Origin: Methanospirillum hungatei
GTDB taxonomy: Archaea; Halobacteriota; Methanomicrobia; Methanomicrobiales; Methanospirillaceae
Direction of reading: 5' to 3'
Length of the DNA stretch: 64,000 bases
Assembly (NCBI RefSeq): GCF_019263745.1
Contig: NZ_CP077107.1
Location: forward strand, 1,550,001 to 1,614,000
The notes beneath the pieces are model-generated. The model was not told the origin of the DNA. It saw only the letters and a program-made list of their open reading frames with translations, and did no database searches. Positions 51,790-61,457 of this stretch are shown here, piece by piece (position 1 is the stretch's first letter; every line of letters starts with the position of its first letter). Made by a program: the position numbers and the translations under genes.

Positions 51790-53529
51790 ATGTCAGATGA
51801 AGTTACAAAAAGGAAAGATTCTGCATCATCTCTAATAAAGCGATTGTTGCATTATACCCCAGGCCTTCAGCATCTATCCACCTACCAGCGTGAATGGTTC
51901 AGAAATGACCTGGTTGCAGGAGCAGTAGTATTCGCTGTCCTTATTCCTTCGAACCTGGCGTACGGAGAATTAGCAGGATTTACACCAGTTTTTGGCCTAT
52001 ATGCAGGATTTGTAGCCATGCTTGCATATGCCCTCTTCAGCAGTTCACGTCAGATCATCATCGGACCTGAATCCACGACTGCAATCCTGCTTGCAACCAC
52101 CGTAGCGCCTCTTGCCATGGGAGATTCTGTACGATATGCAGTACTTGCAGGTGCTCTTGCCCTATTCGTCGGGCTTATCTGTCTGTTGGCCGGCCGGTTC
52201 AGACTGGGTTTTGTATCTGATTTCTTTTCAAAGCCAATCCTTACCGGATATATCACCGGAACCTCCATTGTTGTCATAATCAGTCAGCTCGGAAAGATGT
52301 TTGGAATAAGTCTCTCGAGCGTGGAGATCTCTGACAAATTCTTTGAACTTATCAGCAAACTGGACCAGACACACATGCTGACCCTGGCGTTTGGCATCAT
52401 CACCCTGATCATCCTTTTCTGCATCCGGATTTTTGCACCCCGTCTTCCCGGGCCCCTGATTGTTGTCGTCGGTGCAATTGTTGTGTCCACAGTGTTTCAT
52501 CTTGAAGAGTTCGGCATTGCGATCGTTGGGGATATCGCCAGCGGACTCCCTGAAATGCATATTCCACTCATCAGTTTTTCTGATTTTCAGGTTCTGATTC
52601 CTGCTGCAATCGCAATCTCGGTGATCATGTTTACTGATGGGACACTGACCGGCCGGGTATTTGCGAAAAAGAATCACTATAAACTCGATTCTAACAAGGA
52701 ACTTATCGCCTTCGGAGCAGCGAATATTTGTACCGGATTTTTTCAGGGATTTCCTGTCGGGGCCAGTCAGACAAAGACTGCTGTTAATGACAGTGCCGGA
52801 GGGAAAAGCCAGCTATCAAGCATCATTGCGGCAGGACTGGTCATTCTCTTTCTTATCTTCTTTACTTCGGTCCTGAGCAATCTCCCCCTGGTCGCCCTTG
52901 GTGCCATTGTGATCGTCGCCGGATACAGCCTGATTGACATCGGGGAATTTAGATCCATCTATCAGGCCAGGCGGAGTGAGTTTGTTCTGGCAATTCTTAC
53001 CCTGGTTGGCGTTCTGGTCTTCGGCTTGATTGAAGGAGTTGCCCTCGCCGTCGGTTTCTCTCTGCTCGAATTTATCAGGCGGATTTATCGCCCGCACAGT
53101 TCGATTCTTGGTATTCATGAAGGGAAAGATGGATTTCATGGAGTTTCTTCTGAAGGAGAGAAATTCTTCTTCCCCGGATTGGTTGTTTATAAATTTGATG
53201 CTCCGCTTTTCTTTGCGAATGCATCATATTTTTCTTCAAATCTCTCATCCGTTCTTTCTACATCTGAAGAACCGGTCAGATACCTGCTCCTTGATGCAGA
53301 AGCGATTACGGATCTCGATTCATCGGCATCAGATATGCTCCGGGAGCTGATCGAAGAACTTCATGAAAAGAAGATTATTGTAGGTATTACCGGAGCAGGG
53401 TGTATGCTTATCGAGATGATGCACAAGACAGGAATAGAAGAGATTGTCGGATTAGAGAATATCTTTCCCACGATCCGGTCTGGGATTATTGCCTTTGGAG
53501 AGCGGTATCTCGAGGATCAGGAATCCTGA
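51790..53529 (+). CDS. SulP-family anion transporter with STAS domain
   Basis: This encodes about 579 residues. Ten or more membrane segments include the SulP signature (AVLIPSNLAYGELAG) and GPESTTAILLA. FFQGFPVGASQTKTAVND is a second conserved block. A C-terminal STAS domain (about 440-575) contains LLLDAEAITDLDSSASDML with the phosphorylatable-type serine. It transports sulfate or another anion. GGTGA lies about 10 bases before the ATG at 51790; a GTG at 51775 is also in frame. Full length. Confidence 0.9.
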   Translation: MSDEVTKRKDSASSLIKRLLHYTPGLQHLSTYQREWFRNDLVAGAVVFAVLIPSNLAYGELAGFTPVFGLYAGFVAMLAYALFSSSRQIIIGPESTTAILLATTVAPLAMGDSVRYAVLAGALALFVGLICLLAGRFRLGFVSDFFSKPILTGYITGTSIVVIISQLGKMFGISLSSVEISDKFFELISKLDQTHMLTLAFGIITLIILFCIRIFAPRLPGPLIVVVGAIVVSTVFHLEEFGIAIVGDIASGLPEMHIPLISFSDFQVLIPAAIAISVIMFTDGTLTGRVFAKKNHYKLDSNKELIAFGAANICTGFFQGFPVGASQTKTAVNDSAGGKSQLSSIIAAGLVILFLIFFTSVLSNLPLVALGAIVIVAGYSLIDIGEFRSIYQARRSEFVLAILTLVGVLVFGLIEGVALAVGFSLLEFIRRIYRPHSSILGIHEGKDGFHGVSSEGEKFFFPGLVVYKFDAPLFFANASYFSSNLSSVLSTSEEPVRYLLLDAEAITDLDSSASDMLRELIEELHEKKIIVGITGAGCMLIEMMHKTGIEEIVGLENIFPTIRSGIIAFGERYLEDQES

Positions 53530-53623
53530 ACTGAATGGCGGGAAGGGGATAAAATGTAATCTGTCCTGATTCCCGCCGCTGGATTATTCCAGTGATACCT
53601 ATAAATACTATTCATCATTCGGT

Positions 53624-53782
53624 TTAGGTTTCTGTCTTTTCAGGTAATCGGCAATTATTACAGAGAATGCAGCCAATCCAAGAGCATTCCTGTATCATGG
53701 GGATTGTGACAGTACTAATAATAAATGAATCACCCAGATATACATCAGCATAGATGTCCCTGGTAATGAGAATGTCATTCAT
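53624..53782 (-). CDS. Possible small protein overlapping the STAS gene end
   Basis: A 52-residue frame begins at an ATG that overlaps the preceding stop by 8 bases, so it could be coupled. MNDILITRDIYADVYLGDSF reads protein-like. After about residue 28 a neighbouring frame gives a better tail (NALGLAAFSVIIADYLKRQK, a membrane helix with a charged end), which suggests a frameshift or chance. Low support. Confidence 0.3.
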   Translation of the reverse strand: MNDILITRDIYADVYLGDSFIISTVTIPMIQECSWIGCILCNNCRLPEKTET

Positions 53783-55073
53783 CAGTTTCAATCTCCGAGA
53801 TGTACGCTATTGCCCCATGAATGGTGCGAAGTCGTGAATCATCCATAAGATGCCGCATGTCCAGAAACTCCCCGTTATTCATGAGATGCCGTATCTTCGA
53901 TCCGATATCAGGTTCGGGAGAGAGTAGGGATTTTTTAAAAACCACTCCATGAGTATGCAGTGATATCTCCGAAAGCCCTCTGTTTGCCGGATGGATATAT
54001 GATAGAGCAGAGAGTTGTTCAGGCTGAAATTCTGACAGATCATGGGTGAGGTCTATGCCGATCCCAAAAGCGATGATGCTCTCTCCTGCATACTCAAATG
54101 AATCTGACACCTCAATCCATTCATCCACATTGCCGGGGTCCATGATTGAACCCCCGTTCATTGGGGCTCTCTCTGGAACCGGCGGATGAGTGATCCCTGA
54201 GCTTCTGACACCTCCCGACTCTCCGATAAGTGCAATCGCGATTATTCCTGAATAATCCGGCCTCATCTTCCTGGCATGGCCAAAGATCCTCTTATAGACC
54301 TGACTGAGGGAGATCCCATCTGGTGTGTCTGATGTAAGTGTCAGAGTTTCCTGGAAATGGCCCCTGAGTGCGGCATTAAATCCAGTATAAATCCTGACTT
54401 CCCCGGTATCGGTAATAGGAATAAAAAAATCCGGGGTTTTATTCCCATCGGTCGGGAGCCAGACAATGGATCCCTGCAAGGTTATCATCTCACCGAGCAA
54501 TTCTCGTGCCATTTCGGGACTTTCAGCCATGGCACCAAGTCCAATGGAGTATTCACAATCCGAAAATCGAACCAGTCGTACCTTGTCCGGACTGATTTGT
54601 GCATACAAAACCCGTGAAAGACTTCCAGTCAGGTGAAGGGTAGCTTTTTCAGTGCAAACGGTCTGGATCTCAATACTCCCTCCATCTATGGTATACTGCA
54701 CGGTATCAGGATCATGCTGTTTTTCTGCACAGACATCATGAATGATTGAAAGAACCGTGCGGGCATCAGGTTCTGTCTGGAATATTTTATGCATCCCGGC
54801 CATCTGGAGGACATTCATGATAAAAGGAGATACATTGCTGAGGAAGACCTTTCCGTCCCTTGGTGCGACCTGTTTTCGTGCCATCACCATCACCCGGAGG
54901 CCGGCACTACTAAGGTATGGAACATCAGTGAGATCAAACAAGACAAACCGGATGGTATCCGTCATGCCTGCCGCCAGTGCATCCTGTAACAGTCCTGATC
55001 CATGACCGTCCAACCTGCCTTTCGGTGCTAATATAAGGGTATGTTCAATGATCGTGGTCCTGATATCCATCAC
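53775..55073 (-). CDS. STAS-domain protein with uncharacterised C-terminal region
   Basis: This encodes 432 residues. An N-terminal STAS (anti-anti-sigma type) domain covers about 1-110: APKGRLDGHG and LTDVPYLSSAGLRVMVMARK, with the serine in the usual phosphorylation place. The remaining 320 residues are not recognised; they include a beta-rich segment with IEIQTVCTEKATLHLTGS and EYSIGLGAM. STAS proteins of this kind pair with PP2C phosphatases and kinases in partner-switching circuits; such genes are elsewhere in the window (1-3360, 34941). A methionine doublet makes the start uncertain by one codon. Confidence 0.75.
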   Translation of the reverse strand: MMDIRTTIIEHTLILAPKGRLDGHGSGLLQDALAAGMTDTIRFVLFDLTDVPYLSSAGLRVMVMARKQVAPRDGKVFLSNVSPFIMNVLQMAGMHKIFQTEPDARTVLSIIHDVCAEKQHDPDTVQYTIDGGSIEIQTVCTEKATLHLTGSLSRVLYAQISPDKVRLVRFSDCEYSIGLGAMAESPEMARELLGEMITLQGSIVWLPTDGNKTPDFFIPITDTGEVRIYTGFNAALRGHFQETLTLTSDTPDGISLSQVYKRIFGHARKMRPDYSGIIAIALIGESGGVRSSGITHPPVPERAPMNGGSIMDPGNVDEWIEVSDSFEYAGESIIAFGIGIDLTHDLSEFQPEQLSALSYIHPANRGLSEISLHTHGVVFKKSLLSPEPDIGSKIRHLMNNGEFLDMRHLMDDSRLRTIHGAIAYISEIETDE

Positions 55074-55142
55074 ATCAGGGGGTTGGCATATAAGCTGATA
55101 AAGCTATGAGGGGGGACTATGGGAAAAAAAGAGAATAGGATA

Positions 55143-57344
55143 TCACACGTGGATAGGTGCCTGGATTCCTGATTGCGTCCCACCAGGCTCTTTTACTGGG
55201 ACATGTACATGTTTGCCATCCCACTCAGAGAACTGGTGCAGGCATACGGTCAGGTCTCGGGTGAAGGCAAAATACCCAATCTGGGTGCTCCGGCAGAGTT
55301 TCATAGCCATGTCCATGAGGCCACGGGGATCAGGGCGAGCCTCTCCAAGCCAGATATGGAAGATATTACCACCGTCCACAATCGGAAAGAAGACATGTTC
55401 TATCTCTGCACGGCGTGCAAGGGTGATGTCTGCACCAGGAGCGACATGGGTGCCGTTCGTATAGTAGATCGGAAGGTCACGAGTATCGCCAAGACGGGAT
55501 AAAGCAACTTCAAGATTACCCTTGATAACCTGCTTTGCCCCTTCGTGAAACTCCCTGCGGAGGAGATCAGCAACGGCAAATCGCTGACCGGTTGTTTCTG
55601 CAGGAGTCCGTGCAAGGGCGATAGTCATCCCGTGCTTTCTGGTAAGCTCCTGGCTGTAGAGTTCCATCTCGGTCATTGCTAGAACCCCGAGGCGGAACGC
55701 GTCATCTGACTCATGGAGTTGATGACCGGTGAAGTGCTGGACCAATTCATTCAGGCCGACAATTCCTATGGTATAGACAAGCCCGTCAAAGTCAACCGCC
55801 ATAGCACCTCGCTCACTGGTCTTCGGATCACGTGGTCGCTGCATGGCAAAAGGCATCCGGTTACTCTTTTTGATATGTTCCATCCACCGGAGTTTTATCT
55901 TAAAAACCTCAACGGCGGTATCCATCATAGACCGAAGTTCAGCAAAGAGCCGCTCCTCATCGCCATGTGCCTTGTAGGAGGCCCGGGGACAGTTGAGTGA
56001 GACGACACCCCAGGATCCCATGGAAAAGTGCATCCCATCCTCGAAATAGAGTTTTTTATCAAAGTCCGCGTCCTGATCCGCCATAGTTGAGAACTGGTAA
56101 GCACAACACTGATAGCATGAAATCCCCTCCCCGGCACCACGATATGCCGGAAGCTGATTATCATAGTAGGGTGTCCCGAATTTTGAAGCAAGTTCGAAGG
56201 TCAGAAGATAGAGATCTTCATAGGTCGGGAGATCTGGGTGAGCCTTATTGAACTCTTCATCTTCATGCATGAAATCCGGTTCGATGCTAATCTCCGGTTT
56301 AGGGAAATTAAAGGGTTTTCCCCAGTAGTCTCCGACAAGCATGACCTCCATGAGTGCTTTAAAGAGCAGCCTGACTTCACGCTCACATGCTCCATACGTC
56401 TGGAGCGGGGCTTCTTTTCCATTCCAGACCTTTCCCTTATATACACAGGGCTTATCTTTCCACAACTTTGGAACCCCTGGAGAGAGTTGAACAGACGAGA
56501 AGACGAGTTGTCCACCACGGGCGACCATCATCTGGGTCATCTCATAGACAAACATCTGCATCAGCTGTTTCATCTCTTCATAGGGCATATTTGCAAAGTA
56601 TGGCGCCAGAAAGGTAAGGAAATTATAGTACCCCTGACCGCCGGCAAAGTTAGTCTGGGCACTTCCAAGTGCTTTTACTGCGTGAAGTACGGCAACCTCC
56701 GCCCGGTTTGCAGGCCCGGCAACCGATGCCTTGGTACCATTTCCGTCAGGCATGAGTCCATAATAGAAGAAATACCGGAGATCCCAATCCTGACAGAATG
56801 GTCTGGTTCCGAAATACTCAAGATCATGGATATGAATATCTCCGCACAGGTGCCGGTCAGCAAGGTGTGGAGGAAGTTGTAGGAGATACTGTTCCTTGCT
56901 AATCTTGTCTGCCTTCTTTTTATGGGATGTTTCTGCATTCTCCTGTAGGTTTGCATTATCCTTTGCTTCAAATCCCCTGCCGACATCTATCTGATGAGCG
57001 TCATAAACAGGAGTCCCTACCCTCGTGCAGACATTCCGCCACTGAATCCTCCCCCGCTCGATCAGGATGATATTCATGATCTCCCTGATCAAGGGGCCGG
57101 ACAAGGTGCGCAAGTTAAGTTTTTTGATACGATCTTCAACTTCCCTGGCTATTTCCTGTGCAGTTTCCTCGTCGGCTCCATCAAATCCATAAAAAATTTC
57201 AACGAGCCTTGTCTCTTTCAGGATCTGTTTTACTATCCGGTCCCGGTCCCACTCCAGGATATGCCCGTCACTGGTCCTGACCGGTGGCATTGACGGAATT
57301 GCTATGCCGTCAAGTGTAGTCTGGCGTGTAATCCCTGCCACCAC
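55143..57344 (-). CDS. nrdD: Anaerobic ribonucleoside-triphosphate reductase, class III, C-terminally truncated
   Basis: This encodes 733 residues. An ATP-cone occupies about 20-110 (VRTSDGHILEWDRDRIVKQI). The catalytic domain has HIHDLEYF, GGQGYYNFL, VSLNCPRASY with the active-site cysteine, and IGYFAFTRDLTVC. Class III reductases normally end with a four-cysteine zinc site and RxxGY, the glycyl-radical motif. Here the protein stops about 30 residues after that last cysteine (ending GGTQSGIQAPIHV) with neither element; no other frame restores them. The nrdH gene lies 5 bases upstream. The activase nrdG is not in the window. Confidence 0.88.
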   Translation of the reverse strand: MVAGITRQTTLDGIAIPSMPPVRTSDGHILEWDRDRIVKQILKETRLVEIFYGFDGADEETAQEIAREVEDRIKKLNLRTLSGPLIREIMNIILIERGRIQWRNVCTRVGTPVYDAHQIDVGRGFEAKDNANLQENAETSHKKKADKISKEQYLLQLPPHLADRHLCGDIHIHDLEYFGTRPFCQDWDLRYFFYYGLMPDGNGTKASVAGPANRAEVAVLHAVKALGSAQTNFAGGQGYYNFLTFLAPYFANMPYEEMKQLMQMFVYEMTQMMVARGGQLVFSSVQLSPGVPKLWKDKPCVYKGKVWNGKEAPLQTYGACEREVRLLFKALMEVMLVGDYWGKPFNFPKPEISIEPDFMHEDEEFNKAHPDLPTYEDLYLLTFELASKFGTPYYDNQLPAYRGAGEGISCYQCCAYQFSTMADQDADFDKKLYFEDGMHFSMGSWGVVSLNCPRASYKAHGDEERLFAELRSMMDTAVEVFKIKLRWMEHIKKSNRMPFAMQRPRDPKTSERGAMAVDFDGLVYTIGIVGLNELVQHFTGHQLHESDDAFRLGVLAMTEMELYSQELTRKHGMTIALARTPAETTGQRFAVADLLRREFHEGAKQVIKGNLEVALSRLGDTRDLPIYYTNGTHVAPGADITLARRAEIEHVFFPIVDGGNIFHIWLGEARPDPRGLMDMAMKLCRSTQIGYFAFTRDLTVCLHQFSEWDGKHVHVPVKEPGGTQSGIQAPIHV

Positions 57345-57349
57345 ATCAC

Positions 57350-57604
57350 CTAGCAGAGCTGCAATATTTGATCTTCATTCACGGAATCGCCGCTAAAAAG
57401 TTCCTTAGAGGTCAGAAACTTTTTCCCGACCTGAAGGACAGGGGCCTCCTGGACAAAGACACCATTCACGCGGAGCTCAGTGAGTGCTTTTGCAGACGAC
57501 ATGTCTGCAACCGTGAAAGGAATCTGGTGAGATGTAAGAAAATCCTTGAGAATTTCACAACGCGGACAAAACTCAAGTGTATATACGATAAAGACCGCCC
57601 CCAT
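57350..57604 (-). CDS. nrdH: NrdH-like glutaredoxin
   Basis: This encodes 84 residues of a thioredoxin-fold redoxin. The active-site CPRC lies near residue 13, followed by a DFLTSHQIPFTVADMS strand and VQEAPVLQVGKK, the cis-proline segment. It reduces ribonucleotide reductase; some class III enzymes use such a redoxin instead of formate. It precedes nrdD by 5 bases. The ATG at 57604 is preferred over a GTG at 57613. Confidence 0.85.
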   Translation of the reverse strand: MGAVFIVYTLEFCPRCEILKDFLTSHQIPFTVADMSSAKALTELRVNGVFVQEAPVLQVGKKFLTSKELFSGDSVNEDQILQLC

Positions 57605-57747
57605 AAATATCACATAATGGTATGTCTTTGCATATTGAATAAGGATTTGAGATTATGAACTTCGGCATATAAGGATTCACATACTACAGAGGATAGCATG
57701 AGATCCAAACTCCCTTATCTCATAAGATAAAGACATAATATCGCAGA

Positions 57748-58299
57748 ATGGTTCGTTTATTCGTTGCTATCGACCTTCCTGACGATATCAGTGATCAGTT
57801 CAGGGACGCTCAAAATACTCTGCGTTCATGTAGAGCCCGTCTTACGCTGGTTGAACAGGAGTCAATGCACATCACACTCAAATTTATTGGAGAGGTAAGT
57901 GGTTCTTCCCTCACATCCATCACCGACATACTGCAAACCATCGACGTGCCACCATTCTCGATGGAGGTAGGATTAATTGGAACCAATAGTCAGCGGGCTC
58001 CCCGGGTGGTCTGGGCAGAGGTAAATGATTCAGGACAATGCCGGAATCTTGCCGAGAACATTGATACAGCTTTCTCCTCACTTGGATTTGATCCAGAGAA
58101 AAGAAAGTTCAGGGCACATATTACTATCGCACGAGTTCGTCAGTTCCACCAATCGCTCTTTGATGCTCTGGCAGAGATATCCACATCCTGCTCCGGAACG
58201 ATTCCAGTGAAAGAGTTCATTTTAAAAAAGAGTGAACTCACCCCTGACGGCCCAATATATACAGATATTCTCCGGGTACCTTTACAGGGGAATGCATGA
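57748..58299 (+). CDS. thpR: RNA 2',3'-cyclic phosphodiesterase / 2'-5' RNA ligase family
   Basis: This encodes 183 residues of the LigT/ThpR family. The two HxTx motifs are HITLKF near residue 42 and HITIAR near 129, the catalytic histidines. It acts on 2',3'-cyclic or 2'-5' RNA ends. The stop overlaps the cca start (GCATGA), so the two are translationally coupled. A tRNA-processing role is likely from that context. Full length for the family. Confidence 0.92.
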   Translation: MVRLFVAIDLPDDISDQFRDAQNTLRSCRARLTLVEQESMHITLKFIGEVSGSSLTSITDILQTIDVPPFSMEVGLIGTNSQRAPRVVWAEVNDSGQCRNLAENIDTAFSSLGFDPEKRKFRAHITIARVRQFHQSLFDALAEISTSCSGTIPVKEFILKKSELTPDGPIYTDILRVPLQGNA

Positions 58300-59699
58300 G
58301 ATTTTCTGATCTGGAGCAGTCAGTCCTGGCAGAGATCCGCCCAACCGGGGATGAGTTAGACCGGATGTACGCACTTGCTGACCGGCTTATTGCAGATATC
58401 CAAGCGTCAGGTAAGGCTGATGGGATGATGGTCGGATCTGTTGCCAGAAAGACCTGTGTGCATGGTGATCGCGACCTCGATGTGTTCATGCTTTTTGATC
58501 CTTCCCTCCCACGCGAGGATCTGGAACGGGAGGGATTGGCCCTTGCCTGGAACATCGCAAAGCAATATACTGATACTATCAGGGAGAAGTATGCTGAACA
58601 TCCTTACCTGAACGCCACCATAAAGGGACTTGATGTGGATCTTGTTCCCTGCTACCAGGTACAAGAAGCAACTGGAATTCAAAGTGCAGTTGACCGGACA
58701 CCATTTCATAACCGATACATCAAAGCCCGCATAGATCAGTACACCGATGATGTTCTACTTTTAAAACAGTTTGTCAAAGCAGGAGGAGTGTACGGATCTG
58801 ACCAGATGACCGAGGGATTTGCAGGATACCTGTGCGAACTTCTCATCCTCTATCATGGCGGATTTCATGCCCTGCTCAAAGAAGCTACCCAGTGGAAACC
58901 AGGAAAGTTCATCGATATCGAACAGCATGCAGCAAAATGGTTTGAAGAACCACTTGTTGTCATTGATCCTGTTGATCCATGCAGGAATGTTTCTGCTTCA
59001 GTATCTGAAACAAAACTCCTTGAGTTCATTGAGCTCTGTCAGGGATATTTAAAATCGCCATCCAAGTGGTTTTTTTATCGCCCGCCAATATGTATCCTGA
59101 CCGAAGAAGAGGTGAGTACCTTGTTAAAAGGTCGGGAGTCAGCATTTATCGCAATGACTTTTAAAACTCCGCCGTATATCGAAGACATTGTTGTACCTCA
59201 GCTCAGAAAAAGTCTGCATACCCTGGTTGACCTGCTCAAAAGGAATGAATTTATAATTGCCCGGGCAGATACCTGGATGCTTGAAGACCGGAGCATGTTA
59301 TTATTTGAGCTTCTTGTTGACACCCTCCCTGCAGTCAGGTTTCATGCAGGACCGCCGGTTACTGCTCATGTAAATGCAGCCAAATTTATTGAAAAATATA
59401 TTCACTCCGATATCATATTTGCCGGTCCATTCATCCGCGAAGGCAGATACGGCGTGGAAATGCCACGAAAATACAGGCGGGCACTTGATTTACTCTCCTC
59501 ATCAGAAGTATTTGCAACGGCTCTTGGAAAACATGTAAAACATACCATGAAAGAAGAATATTTAGTATATTCAGGGATGGAATGCTGGCAACCAGGGTTT
59601 GAACCCTTTCTCAGTGAGTTTTTGCAAAAAAGTTCACCACTCGTGAGAATACGACGGGCAGAAGCAAGATCACATACCCCCAGGTTGGAAACTATTTAG
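58296..59699 (+). CDS. cca: Archaeal class I CCA-adding enzyme
   Basis: This encodes 467 residues. The nucleotidyltransferase motif is VGSVARKT followed by DLDVF, with the two catalytic aspartates near residues 60-62. LVPCYQV supplies the third carboxylate region, and the archaeal-type C-terminal domain completes it. It adds CCA to tRNA 3' ends. Its ATG overlaps the thpR stop. Length and order are standard for archaea. Confidence 0.93.
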   Translation: MRFSDLEQSVLAEIRPTGDELDRMYALADRLIADIQASGKADGMMVGSVARKTCVHGDRDLDVFMLFDPSLPREDLEREGLALAWNIAKQYTDTIREKYAEHPYLNATIKGLDVDLVPCYQVQEATGIQSAVDRTPFHNRYIKARIDQYTDDVLLLKQFVKAGGVYGSDQMTEGFAGYLCELLILYHGGFHALLKEATQWKPGKFIDIEQHAAKWFEEPLVVIDPVDPCRNVSASVSETKLLEFIELCQGYLKSPSKWFFYRPPICILTEEEVSTLLKGRESAFIAMTFKTPPYIEDIVVPQLRKSLHTLVDLLKRNEFIIARADTWMLEDRSMLLFELLVDTLPAVRFHAGPPVTAHVNAAKFIEKYIHSDIIFAGPFIREGRYGVEMPRKYRRALDLLSSSEVFATALGKHVKHTMKEEYLVYSGMECWQPGFEPFLSEFLQKSSPLVRIRRAEARSHTPRLETI

Positions 59700-59723
59700 G
59701 TACACAGGAGAAACTTCGCTACC

Positions 59724-61457
59724 ATGACCGCTTCCCGTCCGGTTCATCTTTTCATAATTCTGGCTCTGATGCTCCTTGTAATGCCGGTTTTATCTTCACA
59801 ATCAGATGATCTGATCTCTGACGGGAATGCCTTTTACAGTCAGGGTATGTACTCTGAAGCCATTGAAGCATTTGAACGGGCAATTGAACTTGATCCATCC
59901 AATGCAGCGCCATGGTACAATAAAGGAGTTTCTTTATATAAACTGGGTCAGGTAGATGAGGCAATCGCATCATATGAGGTGGCCATAGGTCTTGATCCCC
60001 GTAACTCTGATTATTGGTACAATAAAGGGAATGCTCTGTATAGCAAAAACCTGCTGAATGAAGCATATGCCGCATATGATGTCGCTATCCAGTTAGATCC
60101 ATATGATGTTCAGGCCTGGATGGCAAAAGGAAATGTTCTCTCTGATCAGCAGCAGTATGAGGAAGCAATCCGTGCATATGATGCAGCAATTCAGATAGAT
60201 CCTGATAATGAAGAGACCTGGTTTGCTAAAGGGAATGCTCATTATAACCAGGGGAACTTTCAGGAAGCAGTCTCTGCATATGAAATAGCCCTGCAAAAAG
60301 ACAGTAAAGATAGTAAAGCATGGTATAACAAGGGAAACGCCCAGTATAATCTTGATAATCTACAGGATGCATTGAAAAGTTATGAGATGGCCCTTACATA
60401 CAATCCAAAGGATGCAGTTGCATTTACCAACAAAGGGATGGCTCTGGCAGATCTTGAGAGATATGAGGACGCCATTGACGCGTATGAGGATGCATTAAGT
60501 ATTGATCCGCAGGATTTGAAGGCATGGACATCACTCGGTCAGGTGTTTACGACACTCAAGCGGTATGAAGATGCAGTAAAAGCATTTCAGATGGCATTAA
60601 AGCTGAACAAAACCGACTCAACCGTCTGGAAAAGTATCGGGGATGTCCTGATGCTGGAAAAACGGTATGATGAGGCATTGGCAGCATATGAGCAGGCAAT
60701 TGCACTTAATCGGAATGATTTCAGTGCCTGGGTTGGTAAGGGGAATGCCCTTTACGGATTGTCACGGAGTAAGGAAGGACTTGCAGTATTTGAGATAACC
60801 TGTACAATGAATCCGCAGTATGCACCAGCCTGGGTTGGTAAGGGGAATTGTCTTTCCGGCCTTGGAAGAATCCAGGAGGCTGACATTGCATATGAAGCAG
60901 CACTTCAGCTTGACCCTCGAAACAGCCAGGCACTTGCTGCAAAAAGTCGAAACCTGGTAACCCTTGGAGATCCGGAGACCGCCCTTACTTCACTGGAACT
61001 GGCTATCAGTGCAGATCCTACGAACATCGCACTTCAGGGGAGAATGGCCGAGATATATGAGAAACTGGGTCGGTACCAGGATGCCCTGGATGTGTGGGAC
61101 TCTGAGGTACTCAACACATCTGATCCCGACCTAGTCCGGAAAGGGAAAGCAACAACCCTCGTGAGGGCCGGACGGGAATCTGAAGCTCTGGCATTGTACC
61201 ATGACATTCTGGTAAAAAGACCAAATTCCGGGATGCTGTATGAGCAGTATGGTGACATCCTGGCTCTCACCGGTAACCGGGAAGGGGCAGAGGATGCCTA
61301 CCGGAAAGCAATGGATATCCAGCCAAACCTTACCGGAATCCTTCTCAAGATTCAGGCACTTGAATCCATACAAAAGGAGACACCCCTGAGCATCATTCCG
61401 ATTGCTGGGGCATTATGTCTCAGTATCGCGTTCTTTTTCAGGAGAAAGCAGCACTAA
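59724..61457 (+). CDS. TPR-repeat surface protein with signal peptide and C-terminal anchor
   Basis: This encodes 577 residues. The signal peptide (FIILALMLLVMPVLS) is followed by about 13-14 tetratricopeptide repeats of pattern 'AxxxxxxxAIxxxPxNxxxWxxKGNxLxxxGRYxEA', in a repeated form between residues 30 and 530 (quoted: WYNKGVSLYKLGQVDEA). A last hydrophobic helix ends in RRKQH, a membrane anchor. TPR arrays bind protein partners; here it probably acts outside the cell. Its 3' end overlaps the convergent clostripain gene by 45 bases. Confidence 0.85.
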   Translation: MTASRPVHLFIILALMLLVMPVLSSQSDDLISDGNAFYSQGMYSEAIEAFERAIELDPSNAAPWYNKGVSLYKLGQVDEAIASYEVAIGLDPRNSDYWYNKGNALYSKNLLNEAYAAYDVAIQLDPYDVQAWMAKGNVLSDQQQYEEAIRAYDAAIQIDPDNEETWFAKGNAHYNQGNFQEAVSAYEIALQKDSKDSKAWYNKGNAQYNLDNLQDALKSYEMALTYNPKDAVAFTNKGMALADLERYEDAIDAYEDALSIDPQDLKAWTSLGQVFTTLKRYEDAVKAFQMALKLNKTDSTVWKSIGDVLMLEKRYDEALAAYEQAIALNRNDFSAWVGKGNALYGLSRSKEGLAVFEITCTMNPQYAPAWVGKGNCLSGLGRIQEADIAYEAALQLDPRNSQALAAKSRNLVTLGDPETALTSLELAISADPTNIALQGRMAEIYEKLGRYQDALDVWDSEVLNTSDPDLVRKGKATTLVRAGRESEALALYHDILVKRPNSGMLYEQYGDILALTGNREGAEDAYRKAMDIQPNLTGILLKIQALESIQKETPLSIIPIAGALCLSIAFFFRRKQH

